A DNA stretch of 64,000 nucleotides, from positions 1,240,001-1,304,000 of the forward strand of contig CP095495.1 in NCBI GenBank assembly GCA_023052945.1, read 5' to 3'. The position numbers and the translations under genes were made by a program. The notes beneath the pieces are model-generated. The model was not told the origin of the DNA. It saw nothing but the letters and a program-made list of their open reading frames with translations, and did not search any database. This DNA comes from Wolbachia pipientis. GTDB taxonomy: Bacteria; Pseudomonadota; Alphaproteobacteria; Rickettsiales; Anaplasmataceae. Positions 19,679-29,736 of this stretch are shown one piece after another (positions within the stretch are counted from its first letter, which is position 1; each line of letters begins with the position of its first letter).

Positions 19679-20854
19679 ATGACAATTTCTCCTATTTTGC
19701 CAGTTTATTCTCCTGTTAACATAAATTTTTCTTATGGTAAAGGTATTTACTTGTATGATATTGACGGTAAGCGCTACGTAGATTTTCACTCTGGAATAGC
19801 CGTTAGTAGCTTAGGTCACACCAATTCGCGATTAATTAGTGCTCTAAAATTGCAAGGAGAAGAATTATGGCATATATCAAATACCTATAATATACCTGCT
19901 GCCAATAATTTTGCAGAAAAATTAATAAACAACAGTTTCGCTGACACTGTATTTTTCTCAAATTCTGGATCAGAGGCAGTAGAATGTGGGCTTAAGGTTG
20001 CTAGGGTCTATCAAAACGGAAAAGGCAATAAAAACCGTCACAGAATTTTAACATTCCATGGTGCATTTCATGGAAGAACCTTCCTAACTTGTGCTGCAAA
20101 CGATAAACAGAAATTTTCTGAATTACTGAGTCCCTGTATTGATTGGTGTGATAATATCGAGCCCAATATTGAGAGTGTAAAGAAAGCAATTTCAAGTGGT
20201 ATAGGTGTTATATTAATAGAACCGATACAAGGGCAAGGTGGTATCAAAGTAATGAATGAAGTCTTTATGAAAGAACTAAGAAAGCTGTGTGATGAAAATG
20301 ACATATTGCTATTTTTTGATTGCGTACAATGCGGTGCTGGTAGGACAGGAAAATTATTCGCATACGAACATATAGGAGTGGAACCTGATATATGTGCTCT
20401 TGCAAAGGGAATAGGAGGAGGCCTCCCGCTAGGGGCTTGTCTTGCAACTGAAAGGGCTGCTAAATACATGGCGGTCGGTATGCACGGTTCCACTTTTGGT
20501 GGCAATCCGCTTGCAACTTCAATAGGCAATGTTGTGCTTGAAGAATTGCTAAGTCCTGGCTTTTTGAAAAATGTTGAAATTAGAGGTAAGTATTTAAAAC
20601 ATAAATTAGAAGACCTGGCAAGTAAGTTTTCAATGATAGAAGAAGTAAGAGGAAAGGGGTTAATGCTTGGAATAAAAGTGAAAGCAGACAATCAAAAGTT
20701 TGCAGCAGAGTTAAGTCACCGCGGCTTGCTGACTGTTGGGGTAACATCAGATAACGTTGTGAGAATTTTACCTCCACTCATTATCACTGAAAATGAGATT
20801 GATGAAGGAGTTGAGATTCTTAGACAATACTTATCTGAGAAATCTTCTGATTAA
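19679..20854 (+). CDS. argD: acetylornithine / succinyl-DAP aminotransferase (class III PLP enzyme)
   Basis: A 391-residue PLP-dependent class III aminotransferase of the ArgD type. Motifs: NSGSEAVECGLKVARVY, FHGAFHGRTFLTCAAN and the PLP-lysine region CALAKGIGGGLPLGACLA, with HGSTFGGNPLA following. ArgD proteins often also act as DapC, the succinyl-diaminopimelate aminotransferase. Since arginine synthesis is usually absent in Wolbachia while murE, with its DAP-type motif, is present in this window, the DAP role is the more likely one here (inference). It starts 44 bp from the divergent kinase gene. Confidence 0.9.
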   Translation: MTISPILPVYSPVNINFSYGKGIYLYDIDGKRYVDFHSGIAVSSLGHTNSRLISALKLQGEELWHISNTYNIPAANNFAEKLINNSFADTVFFSNSGSEAVECGLKVARVYQNGKGNKNRHRILTFHGAFHGRTFLTCAANDKQKFSELLSPCIDWCDNIEPNIESVKKAISSGIGVILIEPIQGQGGIKVMNEVFMKELRKLCDENDILLFFDCVQCGAGRTGKLFAYEHIGVEPDICALAKGIGGGLPLGACLATERAAKYMAVGMHGSTFGGNPLATSIGNVVLEELLSPGFLKNVEIRGKYLKHKLEDLASKFSMIEEVRGKGLMLGIKVKADNQKFAAELSHRGLLTVGVTSDNVVRILPPLIITENEIDEGVEILRQYLSEKSSD

Positions 20855-21007
20855 GCGCTACGTATCAAGCAGGTGCAAGACACATAAGGAGATTTCGCTT
20901 CATGAGGTATTGGCTGTATCAGGACTGAAGATAGGTCAGTAGCAATGAAATTAACATCATTAGCCACCTCATTCATGCATTTAACTTCAGACTGTTTGCT
21001 TATCCAT
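20855..21007. other. unassigned DNA left of the IS4 element
   Basis: No feature can be named. Short open stretches exist on both strands, including a 41-codon minus-strand frame (MNEVANDVNFIATDL start, ending at 20852), but none is recognisable. The DNA may be part of the prophage debris that continues at 22460. Confidence 0.3.
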
Positions 21008-21013
21008 ACGCGT

Positions 21014-22436
21014 CAAGTTAAGAAGTTGTAAGCAAGTTTAGGGAAGTTAAAGTAGATAACCTGGTCTTCCTATACCTGTCCTTTATAGAAAATTGTGACC
21101 AGTCTGTGGTAAGTTTTTTCAGAAAAATTCTCAGGTTATTAATTTTACTATTTAACGCTAAAAACAACTCCCTAATCCTTCTTTTTAGTTCAATGAAGGC
21201 CTTTGTTAAACTCAGCTCTGTATTCTCTTTCAGCTTTGTACAGCCAAATATTCCATGAAATATAAGAATTGCACACAATTTAGCATATAGCCCACATAAT
21301 ACTCTGTATGACTTTCCTTTAAGTTCATCAAGCCTGATGTGACTCTTATACAATTTAAATAATAATTCAATCTGCCACCTTACTCTGTAAATTGTTAAGA
21401 CCTGCTCAGCGCTAATTTTACTTTCTGGAACATTAGTTATGAATATCGACCAATCCAGCAATTTTTGATTCTTTTGAGAAGATGTGTATCCATGTGACTT
21501 TGCTAACTTATTAGCCCTTCTTCTTCTGATTATAGACTGTTCTTCAGTTAATTTTTGACATATAATTCTGGCTTTAATTTTTACTTCTTTCCCTAATAGC
21601 ACTTCCCTTTCTAGAAAGGATTGACCTTCTAAACATTCCAATAACTCTATTTTTTGATTTGTTTCGATGTCATATGTGTTTGTATCAGATTTATAACGGC
21701 TAACAAAATAAGCTCCAGCTTCATCAATTTGTTTAAAAGAAGCTGGCACGAAGTAGCCCAGGTCTGATATTAACAGATCATTAGTTGATATATTGCTTAA
21801 ATGGCTTCTATAGCCCTGATCTGACCTTATTCCTTCCGTAAGATTAAGTTGATCCAGCGTCTGGTTTAAGTAGTCAAAAAGTATCTGTAATTTTATTCTA
21901 GACTTAGCATTGCTTTCATAATCACTATAGCTAGTGCCGTATCCTTTGTACATATTTTCCATATTATTAGGCAAGCTAATGTAGCTACTGTCCAATAATT
22001 TGACGCTTTTGAATTGCTTTAAAATTTTACAATCAATTTGTAAGCTATTCCTAAATATTAATAAGGATTCATTATACATTCTTCTCATAAATTCTACTGC
22101 TTCTTCAGCAAATCTCCAATCTAAACCCTGTTTTGTTATTTTTATTGAGTCTTCGTTGAGTAACTGACACATCGTTTCTATGCTGCAATTATCAACTCCT
22201 ATATTACCAAAAACTATTGCTTTTATAAACGACGATCCTCTAAGCTTTCTTTTCCTTTTTATAAAACCTACCTCATCTGATATTTCATCTGCCTTTTCAT
22301 TGAAGAATTCTTTGAGTTTTTTTGACAAGCACGCTATTCTGTCCATTGTAAGTTCTCTCTATTAAGCTATCCAAGAGAACTTATACCCTATTTTTCCTTC
22401 TCTCTGCTAATTTTCCTCTCACTTTTCCTTAACTTG
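21014..22436 (-). mobile_element. IS4-family element
   Basis: The ends are inverted repeats: CAAGTTAAG at 21014-21022 and CTTAACTTG at 22428-22436. They are flanked on both sides by ACGCGT (21008-21013 and 22437-22442), either a 6-bp target duplication or, because ACGCGT is palindromic, part of the inverted repeat. One intact transposase gene. A degenerate relative of its 3' end lies at 34740-34875. Confidence 0.88.
21018..22346 (-). CDS. IS4-family transposase
   Basis: A 442-residue DDE transposase. The first catalytic Asp is probably in KSVKLLDSSYISLP and the second in NDLLISDLGYF. The IS4 signature Y-x2-R-x3-E-x6-K is clear in YRVRWQIELLFKLYK. Full length with no frameshift, so probably active. 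It ends only a few bases from the element's left end. Confidence 0.9.
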   Translation of the reverse strand: MDRIACLSKKLKEFFNEKADEISDEVGFIKRKRKLRGSSFIKAIVFGNIGVDNCSIETMCQLLNEDSIKITKQGLDWRFAEEAVEFMRRMYNESLLIFRNSLQIDCKILKQFKSVKLLDSSYISLPNNMENMYKGYGTSYSDYESNAKSRIKLQILFDYLNQTLDQLNLTEGIRSDQGYRSHLSNISTNDLLISDLGYFVPASFKQIDEAGAYFVSRYKSDTNTYDIETNQKIELLECLEGQSFLEREVLLGKEVKIKARIICQKLTEEQSIIRRRRANKLAKSHGYTSSQKNQKLLDWSIFITNVPESKISAEQVLTIYRVRWQIELLFKLYKSHIRLDELKGKSYRVLCGLYAKLCAILIFHGIFGCTKLKENTELSLTKAFIELKRRIRELFLALNSKINNLRIFLKKLTTDWSQFSIKDRYRKTRLSTLTSLNLLTTS

Positions 22437-22459
22437 ACGCGTATGGTTTATTTAACACT

Positions 22460-22597
22460 CCCTATGCGACACCAGAGTTAAATACACCGGCAAATATTGC
22501 AAACGGCAAAGTGTATTTTGACTTTGAGTTTACACCACCATATCTGGCTGAACAGATTACTTTCCGTTCGCATCTCGTGAATAGCGAAATATTGTAA
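22460..22597 (+). pseudogene. WO-phage contractile tail sheath protein, C-terminal fragment
   Basis: The frame ends with PELNTPANIANGKVYFDFEF then TPPYLAEQITFRSHLVNSEI and a TAA at 22595. This matches the conserved C-terminus of P2-type tail sheath proteins (FI). Everything upstream of it is missing or unrecognisable because of the IS4 insertion at 21014-22436. It is followed directly by a tail-tube start, the normal phage gene order. Confidence 0.75.
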
Positions 22598-22616
22598 ATT
22601 TTACAAAGGGGAAAAG

Positions 22617-22682
22617 ATGCTACCAAAGATTTTAAAGAATTTCAATGTATTCGTAGATGGTAGAGGTTATGCAGGAAAAATA
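22617..22682 (+). pseudogene. WO-phage major tail tube protein, N-terminal fragment
   Basis: An AAAGGGG ribosome-binding site (22606-22612) precedes ATG at 22617. The product starts MLPKILKNFNVFVDGRGYAG and is like the N-terminus of P2-type tail tube proteins (FII). After 22 codons it is cut by IS5 copy B. No continuation was seen beyond the element. Confidence 0.75.
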
Positions 22683-23638
22683 AGACCTGCTGAAAAAGGT
22701 GATTGAAAAAATGATGTGAGAGAGGTAGAAGAAGAATAAGCAGATCAAGTAAGGAAAAAAAATGAGCTTTAGTTACTATAATATGAAAAAATACCCAAGA
22801 AACTTTCGTAATATAACAGGTTTAACTATAGAGGAGTTCGAAAAAGTAGTGGAAAAAGTGAGGTCTGGATGGGAAAAACAGAAAAAGTGTCATGGTAGAA
22901 GATCAAAACTACCAACTCTGGAAGATAAGTTGTTTTGCGTAATTTTGTACTATCGCACTTACATAACACATAGATTTTTAGGATGCCTATTCAATGTACA
23001 CAACGCAAATGTATGTAGGTTACTTAAGAGAATAGAGCCATTACTCGCCAAAAAAGTGACTATAACAAAAGATAGAAGTATGACGCCAGAAAAAATACTG
23101 AAGATTTTGGCTGATGTTACAGAACAGCAAATACAGAGACCAGAAGATAGTAAAAAACGGAAGAAATCATATTCAGGAAAAAAAAGAACCAACACTATGA
23201 AAACTGAGATTATTATCGAAGAAGGAGGAAGAATTTTATCAGTGTCAAAGTCATACCGTGGTAGAATTAGTGATTTCCGCATAAGGAAACAAGAAAAATA
23301 TTTACCACTTGATAGCATAAAACATGCCGATTCTGGATATCAAGGTTGGCAAAAATTGCAAAGCAATGTTATAATTCCATATAAAAAGTATCGTAAAAAG
23401 CCATTAACTCCAGAGCATAATAGAAGATTAGCATCATTTAGAATGAGAGTAGAAAACAAGATCCGAGAGATAAAGATATTTAAGATTATGTCGAATGTTT
23501 ATCGCAATTTTCAGAAAAAATATAACCTGAGGTTCAATATTATTGCTGGTATTGTAAATCTTAAGCACGCCTTTTAGTTAACCTTGATTTTAGTCACCCT
23601 CCTTTCCTTTTTTTTATCGCTTGATTCGCAGCAGGTCT
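22683..23638 (+). mobile_element. IS5-family element, copy B
   Basis: A full 956-bp copy with TA on both flanks (22681-22682 and 23639-23640), consistent with a TA target duplication. It interrupts the tail-tube gene on the left and abuts a partial, inverted copy of the same element on the right. Confidence 0.92.
22762..23577 (+). CDS. IS5-family transposase (copy B)
   Basis: Full-length 271-residue DDE transposase with an A8 run at the internal slippery site. The sequence has KY at residues 10-11 (KH in copies A and E). The same catalytic D118, D190 and E231 are present. Near identity to the other copies suggests recent transposition. Confidence 0.9.
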   Translation: MSFSYYNMKKYPRNFRNITGLTIEEFEKVVEKVRSGWEKQKKCHGRRSKLPTLEDKLFCVILYYRTYITHRFLGCLFNVHNANVCRLLKRIEPLLAKKVTITKDRSMTPEKILKILADVTEQQIQRPEDSKKRKKSYSGKKRTNTMKTEIIIEEGGRILSVSKSYRGRISDFRIRKQEKYLPLDSIKHADSGYQGWQKLQSNVIIPYKKYRKKPLTPEHNRRLASFRMRVENKIREIKIFKIMSNVYRNFQKKYNLRFNIIAGIVNLKHAF

Positions 23639-24105
23639 TATCTTCTGGTCTCTGTATTTGCTGTTCTGTAACATCAGCCAAAATCTTCAGTATTTTTTCT
23701 GGCGTCATACTTCTATCTTTTGTTATAGTCACTTTTTTGGCGAGTAATGGCTCTATTCTCTTAAGTAACCTACATACATTTGCGTTGTGTACATTGAATA
23801 GGCATCCTAAAAATCTATGTGTTATGTAAGTGCGATAGTACAAAATTACGCAAAACAACTTATCTTCCAGAGTTGGTAGTTTTGATCTTCTACCATGATA
23901 CTTTTTCTGTTTTTCCTATCCAGACCTCACTTTTTCCACTACTTTTTCGAACTCCTCTATAGTTAAACCTGTTATATTACGAAAGTTTCTTGGGTGTTTT
24001 TTCATATTATAGTAACTAAAGCTCATTTTTTTTCCTTACTTGATCTGCTTATTCTTCTTCTACCTCTCTCACATCATTTTTCCAATCACCTTTTTCAGCA
24101 GGTCT
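23639..24105 (-). pseudogene. partial inverted IS5-family copy
   Basis: The minus strand carries the 5' end (AGACCTGCTG at 24105) and roughly the first half of the same IS5 transposase, ending after EQQIQRPED. The Trp codon of RSGWEK is changed to TAG, so it is dead. It has the KH variant. Its second half is missing at the junction with copy B. This is a head-to-head neighbour of copy B. Confidence 0.88.
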
Positions 24106-24494
24106 AGTGTTGTAAATCCTTATTGCATAAAATCTTATGCAAGGAGTAAGCTTGTACGACAAAAGAATGATCAAACTGATGCAGAAATTATTGCAGATTA
24201 TTGCCAAAGGCAGGAACCAACTCGCTGGGCACCACCTTCTCCCGAAAAGAAAAAATTAAAACATCTTTATCGTTGTTTGGCTGCGTTAAAAGATGAATTG
24301 GCATTAGTAAATAACCATTTAGAAAAAAAAGAGAGACTGCCTAAAGAAGTTGCAAATGCTTGGGAAGACCTTGCAATAAATATATCTCAAAAAATAGAAA
24401 AAATAAAAAACTCCATACGTGAACTATTAAAGCAACACAAAGAGTTGTTAGAAAATTTTCAACTTCTACTGACTATTCCAGGGATAGGAGAGAG
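24106..24494 (+). pseudogene. IS110-family transposase fragment
   Basis: An internal part of an IS110 transposase: KNDQTDAEIIADYCQRQEPT, then KLKHLYRCLAALKDELALVN and LLKQHKELLENFQLLLTIPG. The last piece is the start of the helix-hairpin-helix TIPGIGE motif. Both ends are missing. It is closely related to the pseudogene at 42748-43697 and preserves 8 bases that the latter lacks. Confidence 0.85.
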
Positions 24495-24496
24495 TT

Positions 24497-24815
24497 GATG
24501 TGCCCTGATTATTGTTGAGTCTATCATCAGCCACTCTGTGTCTTCATTAACAGCTAACGTGTTGAAAATCATCTGCCAAACACCAGATTTTGCCCATCTT
24601 ATAAAGCGTTTATGCACACTTGACCATTTTCCATATTCTGTAGGCAATGCTCTCCATGGTGCTCCAGTTCTACCTATCCACATTACTGCTGCTATGAACT
24701 TCCTATTATCTTTTGCGCTTCTACCACTATCCCCTTCTTTTCCTGGCAAGCTGTCTTTTATCCTCTCCCATTGCTCATTTTTTAAGTCGTATAACATTCT
24801 CTTTCCCTTTTTCAA
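24497..24815 (-). pseudogene. IS5/IS427-type transposase fragment, N-terminal part
   Basis: The minus-strand frame encodes LKNEQWERIKDSLPGKEGD, MWIGRTGAPWRALPTEYGKW and WLMIDSTIIRAHQ, typical of a two-ORF IS5-family transposase (first Asp in IDST). It is cut where it meets the IS110 fragment; the last residues are from the junction. This is a different element from IS5 copies A-E. Confidence 0.85.
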
Positions 24816-25071
24816 AGGGGCTATTATAACTCTAACTATGTTGAATGTCTACACTACCTAGTAACAACAAAAAATCTTTTATTGACTCAATTCTATTTTA
24901 TTCTACAAATTTGCTTTAATTTTTCTTGTAAGTTCTCAACTGGGTGTGTATCCTTACGTGAGTAAAGATTAATAAAATGCATTCTATATCGCTAATTTTG
25001 TCAAATTGACAAGCAAGCGTGAGAGGAGTTCTTTTTTAGTGTTACTCCTTCACTCACAAATTTTGAAAAAC
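24816..25071. other. intergenic DNA upstream of nuoF
   Basis: No gene or strong hairpin is seen. The stretch holds the nuoF upstream region; an open frame extends from 25006 into nuoF but its first codons are not conserved-looking. Confidence 0.4.
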
Positions 25072-26325
25072 ATGCTAAAAGAACAAGACAAAATATTCAC
25101 CAACCTAAATGGTAAAGAAACTCCACTACTTAAGGGTGCAAAAAAACGTGGTAGCTGGCAAAAAACAAAGGAGTTACTAGATTTAGGATCAGAAAAGATC
25201 ATTGATGAAGTAAAGAAATCTGGTTTGAGAGGTCGAGGGGGTGCAGGATTTTCCACCGGACTTAAGTGGAGCTTTATGCCCAAAAATCTCCCAAAAGCAT
25301 ATTTAGTAGTCAATGCAGATGAGTCAGAACCTGGTACATGTAAAGATAGAGATATATTGCGATATGAGCCACATAAGTTACTTGAGGGAATTCTCCTAGC
25401 CGGCAAAGCGATCAGCGCATCAGTTGCGTATATTTATATCAGGGGTGAATTTTATAATGAATATTTAGTTCTAAAAAAAGCACTTGAGGAAGCCTATAAA
25501 GAAAACTTAATTGGAAAAAATGCCTGCAAATCAGGTTATGATCTTGATGTGTTTATCCATAGGGGTGCAGGAGCTTACATATGTGGGGAAGAAACAGCTC
25601 AACTCGAATCAATTGAAGGAAAAAAGGGCTTTCCTCGCATGAAACCTCCATTTCCCGCAGGTGTTGGACTTTTTGGCTGTCCAACCACAATAAACAACGT
25701 TGAAACTATAGCCATGGTTCCAGATATTCTAAATCGCGGAGGAGAATGGTTTGCATCTCTTGGTAAACCAAATAATACTGGTACTAAGATTTTTTGTATT
25801 TCAGGACATGTAAACAACCCGTGTAATGTTGAAGAAGAGCTCGGAATTCCACTACGTGAATTGATTGAAAAATACGCAGGTGGAGTGCGAGGGGGTTGGG
25901 ATAATTTACTTGCTGTAATACCTGGTGGGTCTTCAGTGCCATTAATTCCAAAATCTATATGTGATACTATTGAAATGGATTTTGATTCATTAAGAACCGC
26001 ACAATCAGGGCTTGGTACTGCTGCTGTAATAGTGATGGATAAATCAACTGATATAATAGCTGCAATAGAGAGGTTATCACACTTTTATATGCATGAGTCC
26101 TGTGGACAATGCACACCATGCCGTGAAGGTACTGGATGGATGTGGAGGATTATGAAGAGGATGGTGGCAGGAGATATTAAGCCTGATGAAATAGATAAAC
26201 TGCTTGATCTTACGACTCAAATAGAAGGACATACAATTTGCGCGCTTGGCGATGCTGCAGCTTGGCCAATTCAAGGATTAATAAGACATTTTCGCCATGT
26301 TATCAGAGAAAGAGCGATAATTTAA
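25072..26325 (+). CDS. nuoF: NADH-quinone oxidoreductase subunit F
   Basis: NuoF binds NADH and FMN in the peripheral arm of complex I. The glycine-rich NADH/FMN segment is [16 protein letters not shown], followed by the FMN region [13 protein letters not shown]. The N3 iron-sulfur cluster is ligated by [12 protein letters not shown] plus the Cys in HTICALGD. I prefer ATG at 25072 ([11 protein letters not shown]), giving 417 residues; the upstream ATG at 25006 adds 22 unlikely residues. nuoE would usually precede it but the upstream DNA is transposon debris. nuoI is at 29032, so nuo genes are dispersed. Confidence 0.95.
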   Translation: MLKEQDKIFTNLNGKETPLLKGAKKRGSWQKTKELLDLGSEKIIDEVKKSGLRGRGGAGFSTGLKWSFMPKNLPKAYLVVNADESEPGTCKDRDILRYEPHKLLEGILLAGKAISASVAYIYIRGEFYNEYLVLKKALEEAYKENLIGKNACKSGYDLDVFIHRGAGAYICGEETAQLESIEGKKGFPRMKPPFPAGVGLFGCPTTINNVETIAMVPDILNRGGEWFASLGKPNNTGTKIFCISGHVNNPCNVEEELGIPLRELIEKYAGGVRGGWDNLLAVIPGGSSVPLIPKSICDTIEMDFDSLRTAQSGLGTAAVIVMDKSTDIIAAIERLSHFYMHESCGQCTPCREGTGWMWRIMKRMVAGDIKPDEIDKLLDLTTQIEGHTICALGDAAAWPIQGLIRHFRHVIRERAII

Positions 26326-26353
26326 CTCTACTTATACTTCTTAAGCCGTTTTG

Positions 26354-26872
26354 CTACTTAGCAACCAGAGCTAAAAAATATTGATTCCCTTCTCTTTTAG
26401 GTGCCAATTCTACCTTTGCAATATCTTCAGTGTCTCTAATTAGCCGTTCTAATTTTTCCAGTCCAACATCAGTATTTATAAGCTCTCTCCCTCTAAATCT
26501 CATTGTGACTTTAATTTTATGTCCATGCACAAGAAAATCCCTTGTTTGACGCAATTTTGTTTCGTAGTCGTGGTCACCAATATTAGGACCCAGTTTAATT
26601 TCTTTTATAGTTAATGTTTTTTGTTTCTTTTTTGCTTCACTTGCTTTCTTTTTTATATCATACTTTTGTTTGCTATAATCCAGAATTTTACATACTGGAG
26701 GGGTTGAATCAGGTACAATTTCCACCAAGTCTAAACCAACACTCTGTGCAAATTCCAAAGCTCGTTCTACTGGCACGATTCCGACCATTTCACCACTATG
26801 ATCAACTAAGCGTACCTCCTTAGCTGTGATGAATCCATTAATTCTGTTTTTATTGTTCTTTTTAACTTGCAA
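26354..26872 (-). CDS. infC: translation initiation factor IF-3
   Basis: IF-3 prevents early subunit joining and checks the start codon. The 172-residue protein has an N-terminal domain (RLVDHSGEMVGIVPVERAL), a lysine-rich linker, and a C-terminal domain with IKLGPNIGDHDYETKLRQTR and VTMRFRGRELINTDVG. It is 12 bp downstream of thrS on the same strand, the common thrS-infC order. rpmI and rplT, often next, are not here. Confidence 0.96.
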   Translation of the reverse strand: MQVKKNNKNRINGFITAKEVRLVDHSGEMVGIVPVERALEFAQSVGLDLVEIVPDSTPPVCKILDYSKQKYDIKKKASEAKKKQKTLTIKEIKLGPNIGDHDYETKLRQTRDFLVHGHKIKVTMRFRGRELINTDVGLEKLERLIRDTEDIAKVELAPKREGNQYFLALVAK

Positions 26873-26884
26873 ACTTTAACTCCC

Positions 26885-28786
26885 TTAATTCAAATTAATA
26901 CTTTTTAACAGCGATTCAGTAGCCTTTTCCAAAGAAAAAGACTCCTGTCTTTCCGATCCTAAATTTCTTACTGACACAGTTTTACTTGTAACTTCATTTT
27001 TGCCTACAATCCACAATATAGGAACCTTGTTTGAACTATGCAAACGTATCTTATAACTAATTTTTTCATTGGTCAAATCAGTCTTGACTCTCACACCTTG
27101 TTCTTTTAAAATATTGCTAATTTCTGTGGCGTAATCGTCAGCTTCATTTGTAATGGTCAGAATAGCAAGTTGCGTTGGAGCAAGCCAAACTGGAAATTTT
27201 CCTGCATAATTTTCTATCAAAATTCCGATAAAACGCTCAAAAGTCCCAAGAATTGCCCTATGTAACATGACAGGGTGATGCTTGTGCCCATCTGCCCCTA
27301 TATAAAAAGCTCCCAGACGTTCTGGTAAAATGAAATCAACTTGTAATGTTCCACATTGCCAATTTCTGCCTATTGCGTCTTTCAAAACGAACTCTAACTT
27401 TGGACCATAAAATGCACCTTCACCAGGGTTAAGTTTATAACTCAAGCCCACTTCTTTAACGGCTTCAAGCAGCGCTTTTTCAGCTCTATCCCACACTTCA
27501 TCATTACCTGCTCTAATATCTGGACGGTCTGAAAATTTCACAAAAATTTCATTGAATCCAAGCTCTGAATATACTTCTTTTAAAAGGTCACAAAACTTTA
27601 TAGTCTCAGAATTCACTTGTTCTTCCATACAAAAAATGTGTGCATCGTCTTGCGTAAAACCACGCACTCGCATCAGTCCGTGCAATGAGCCTGAGCTTTC
27701 ATTTCTATGGCATGTGCCAAACTCTGCCATACGTATTGGTAGATCGCGATAGCTTCTGGTGTGAGAATTAAAAATCTGCACATGACAAGGGCAATTCATA
27801 GGTTTTATTGCTAGCTTTTTGCTTTCAGATTCATCAACAATAAACATATTTTCACGAAATTTATCCCAATGTCCCGACTTTTCCCACAGTTCCTTGCTTA
27901 CTAAAATAGGGGTTTTTACCTCAAAATAGCCATTATTTATTAGCTTCTTTCTGATGTAAGACTCAAGAACATTATATAAAATATATCCTTGTTCATGCCA
28001 AAAAACCTGCCCGACAGCTTCCTCTTGGATGTGAAATAAATCCATATCCTTGGCAATTTTGCGGTGATCACGTTTCTCTGCTTCTTTGAGACACTCAAGA
28101 TAAGCGTTTAATTCATCCTTATTTCTCCATGCTGTGCCATATATTCGCTGCAACATTGGGCCCTTTGCATCACCTCGCCAGTATGCACCCGCTACTTTCA
28201 TAAGTTTAAACGCTTTAACTCTGCCGGTTGATGGTGAGTGCGGACCACGGCATAGGTCTACAAAATCGCCTTGTCTATAAACAGTTAGGTTTTTACCCTC
28301 TGGTATGGATGAGATAATATCAACCTTATATTTTTCGCCTACATCACTAAAGAAATCAATTGCCTGTTTGCGAGTCCAAACCTCTCGAACAAATCTGTGG
28401 TTACTTTTTACAATCTCTTTCATTTTCTTTTCTATTGCGGTAAGATCGTCCGTAGTAAAGGCACGACTTGTAGCAAAGTCATAGTAAAAACCGTCCTGAA
28501 TTGTTGGGCCGATAGTAATCTGAGTATTAGGAAATAGCTCTTTCACTGCCTGCGCCATTATGTGAGCAGCATCATGCCTTATTATATCTAAACCCGCTTC
28601 GTCACTCAGTTGTATCACCTCTATCTCTGTATCAGATTCAATTTCACGTGAGAGATCATACAACTCACCGTTTATTTTCAATGCAACTGCTTCTTTCAAA
28701 GCATACGGTTGTAATATATCAAAGCCAGTGACTTTATCGTCATATTCCTCTATTCTTTTTTCAATCGGAAAAGAGACTTTAATCAT
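26885..28786 (-). CDS. thrS: threonyl-tRNA synthetase
   Basis: Class II synthetase charging tRNA-Thr. Domains in order: TGS (residues 1-60), editing domain with [16 protein letters not shown], catalytic core with [10 protein letters not shown] and [17 protein letters not shown] motif 2 ([16 protein letters not shown]), and the anticodon-binding domain from about 530. The zinc ligands Cys and His are visible in NCPCH and later RAILGTFER context. Length 633 residues, full. It is translated just ahead of infC. Confidence 0.97.
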   Translation of the reverse strand: MIKVSFPIEKRIEEYDDKVTGFDILQPYALKEAVALKINGELYDLSREIESDTEIEVIQLSDEAGLDIIRHDAAHIMAQAVKELFPNTQITIGPTIQDGFYYDFATSRAFTTDDLTAIEKKMKEIVKSNHRFVREVWTRKQAIDFFSDVGEKYKVDIISSIPEGKNLTVYRQGDFVDLCRGPHSPSTGRVKAFKLMKVAGAYWRGDAKGPMLQRIYGTAWRNKDELNAYLECLKEAEKRDHRKIAKDMDLFHIQEEAVGQVFWHEQGYILYNVLESYIRKKLINNGYFEVKTPILVSKELWEKSGHWDKFRENMFIVDESESKKLAIKPMNCPCHVQIFNSHTRSYRDLPIRMAEFGTCHRNESSGSLHGLMRVRGFTQDDAHIFCMEEQVNSETIKFCDLLKEVYSELGFNEIFVKFSDRPDIRAGNDEVWDRAEKALLEAVKEVGLSYKLNPGEGAFYGPKLEFVLKDAIGRNWQCGTLQVDFILPERLGAFYIGADGHKHHPVMLHRAILGTFERFIGILIENYAGKFPVWLAPTQLAILTITNEADDYATEISNILKEQGVRVKTDLTNEKISYKIRLHSSNKVPILWIVGKNEVTSKTVSVRNLGSERQESFSLEKATESLLKSINLN

Positions 28787-28824
28787 TTGTCATACCTCCT
28801 GTATAATCAGTAAAGCCAATACCT

Positions 28825-28973
28825 GGTGTTCATTCCAGTGCTTGACACTGGGATCTAAGTATAAAAATATTCGCAAGTTATGCAATGGACAACAGATTCT
28901 AGGAACATATGTTAAAATAATGTCCATGATGAAAATAAGATAGATCCCAGTGTCAAGCACTGGGATGACACCA
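28825..28973. repeat. palindromic repeat with 30-bp inverted ends
   Basis: The left end (GGTGTTCATTCCAGTGCTTG, continuing ACACTGGGATC) and the reverse complement of the right end are almost identical, giving a MITE-like unit of about 150 bp in the thrS-nuoI gap. The same end sequence recurs at 30700, 45113, 53641, 53886 and 57262. It belongs to the Wolbachia palindromic repeat type. Confidence 0.85.
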
Positions 28974-29031
28974 CCCCTAGTGGGCACTGCCCCTAAATCA
29001 TAATGGATAACAGGGTTATAAGCTCTGAACA

Positions 29032-29514
29032 TTAATAATAAGGTCTATTCTTTTTTAACCTGAGTGCAATTGCGTCTTCCCAAATTTCACCATTACGCAA
29101 TAACTTTTCTTTATTGTACATTAACTCCTCTCTTGTTTCAGTAGCAAATTCAAAGTTAGGACCCTCCACAATTGCATCAACTGGACATGCCTCTTGGCAA
29201 AGTCCGCAGTATATGCATTTTGTCATATCAATATCATAGCGCGTGGTGCGACGACTACCGTCTTCTCTTTCCTCTGCTTCAATAACTATTGCTTGAGCAG
29301 GGCAGATAACTTCGCATAATTTACAAGCTATGCATCGTTCTTCACCGTTTGGATACCTACGCAACGCATGCTCACCACGAAACCTTGGACTTAAAAGGCC
29401 CTTCTCCATAGGATACTTCAAAGTAACCTTTGGCTTAAACATATATTTTAATGTAATAACAAACCCTTTAATTAACTCTACAAAAGACCAATACCAAGCT
29501 AATTTCTTGAGCAT
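29032..29514 (-). CDS. nuoI: NADH-quinone oxidoreductase subunit I
   Basis: NuoI carries iron-sulfur clusters N6a and N6b that link the peripheral arm to the quinone site. Two 4Fe-4S motifs are seen: [12 protein letters not shown] (about residues 60-71) and [12 protein letters not shown] (about 99-110). The N-terminal [20 protein letters not shown] is also typical. Length 160 residues. It stands alone without other nuo genes and is followed by a palindromic repeat. Confidence 0.96.
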   Translation of the reverse strand: MLKKLAWYWSFVELIKGFVITLKYMFKPKVTLKYPMEKGLLSPRFRGEHALRRYPNGEERCIACKLCEVICPAQAIVIEAEEREDGSRRTTRYDIDMTKCIYCGLCQEACPVDAIVEGPNFEFATETREELMYNKEKLLRNGEIWEDAIALRLKKNRPYY

Positions 29515-29736
29515 AAAATATTTAAAACTTATGTTGATAATTATAAATTATATTATCAGTTTTCAAAATAAATATTTTCACCTGAGTGACTTTTACAGCT
29601 TTTCTATATAATACATTCACTAGTATGATAGTACTGCATTAATATAAACTAGCAAGATAGATAAAAATTTCGAATATTTTCAAATTAGGTATTTTGGTTT
29701 CTTAAGTGTAATATTGCTAAGCAGTTTATATAAATA

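Noticed and set aside
20068..20691. 207-codon open frame opposite argD
   Set aside because: Antisense to a well-conserved aminotransferase; composition is that of a shadow ORF.
23574..23858. 94-codon minus-strand gene starting MFCVILYY
   Set aside because: It is an internal part of the partial, stop-containing IS5 transposase and not a separate gene.
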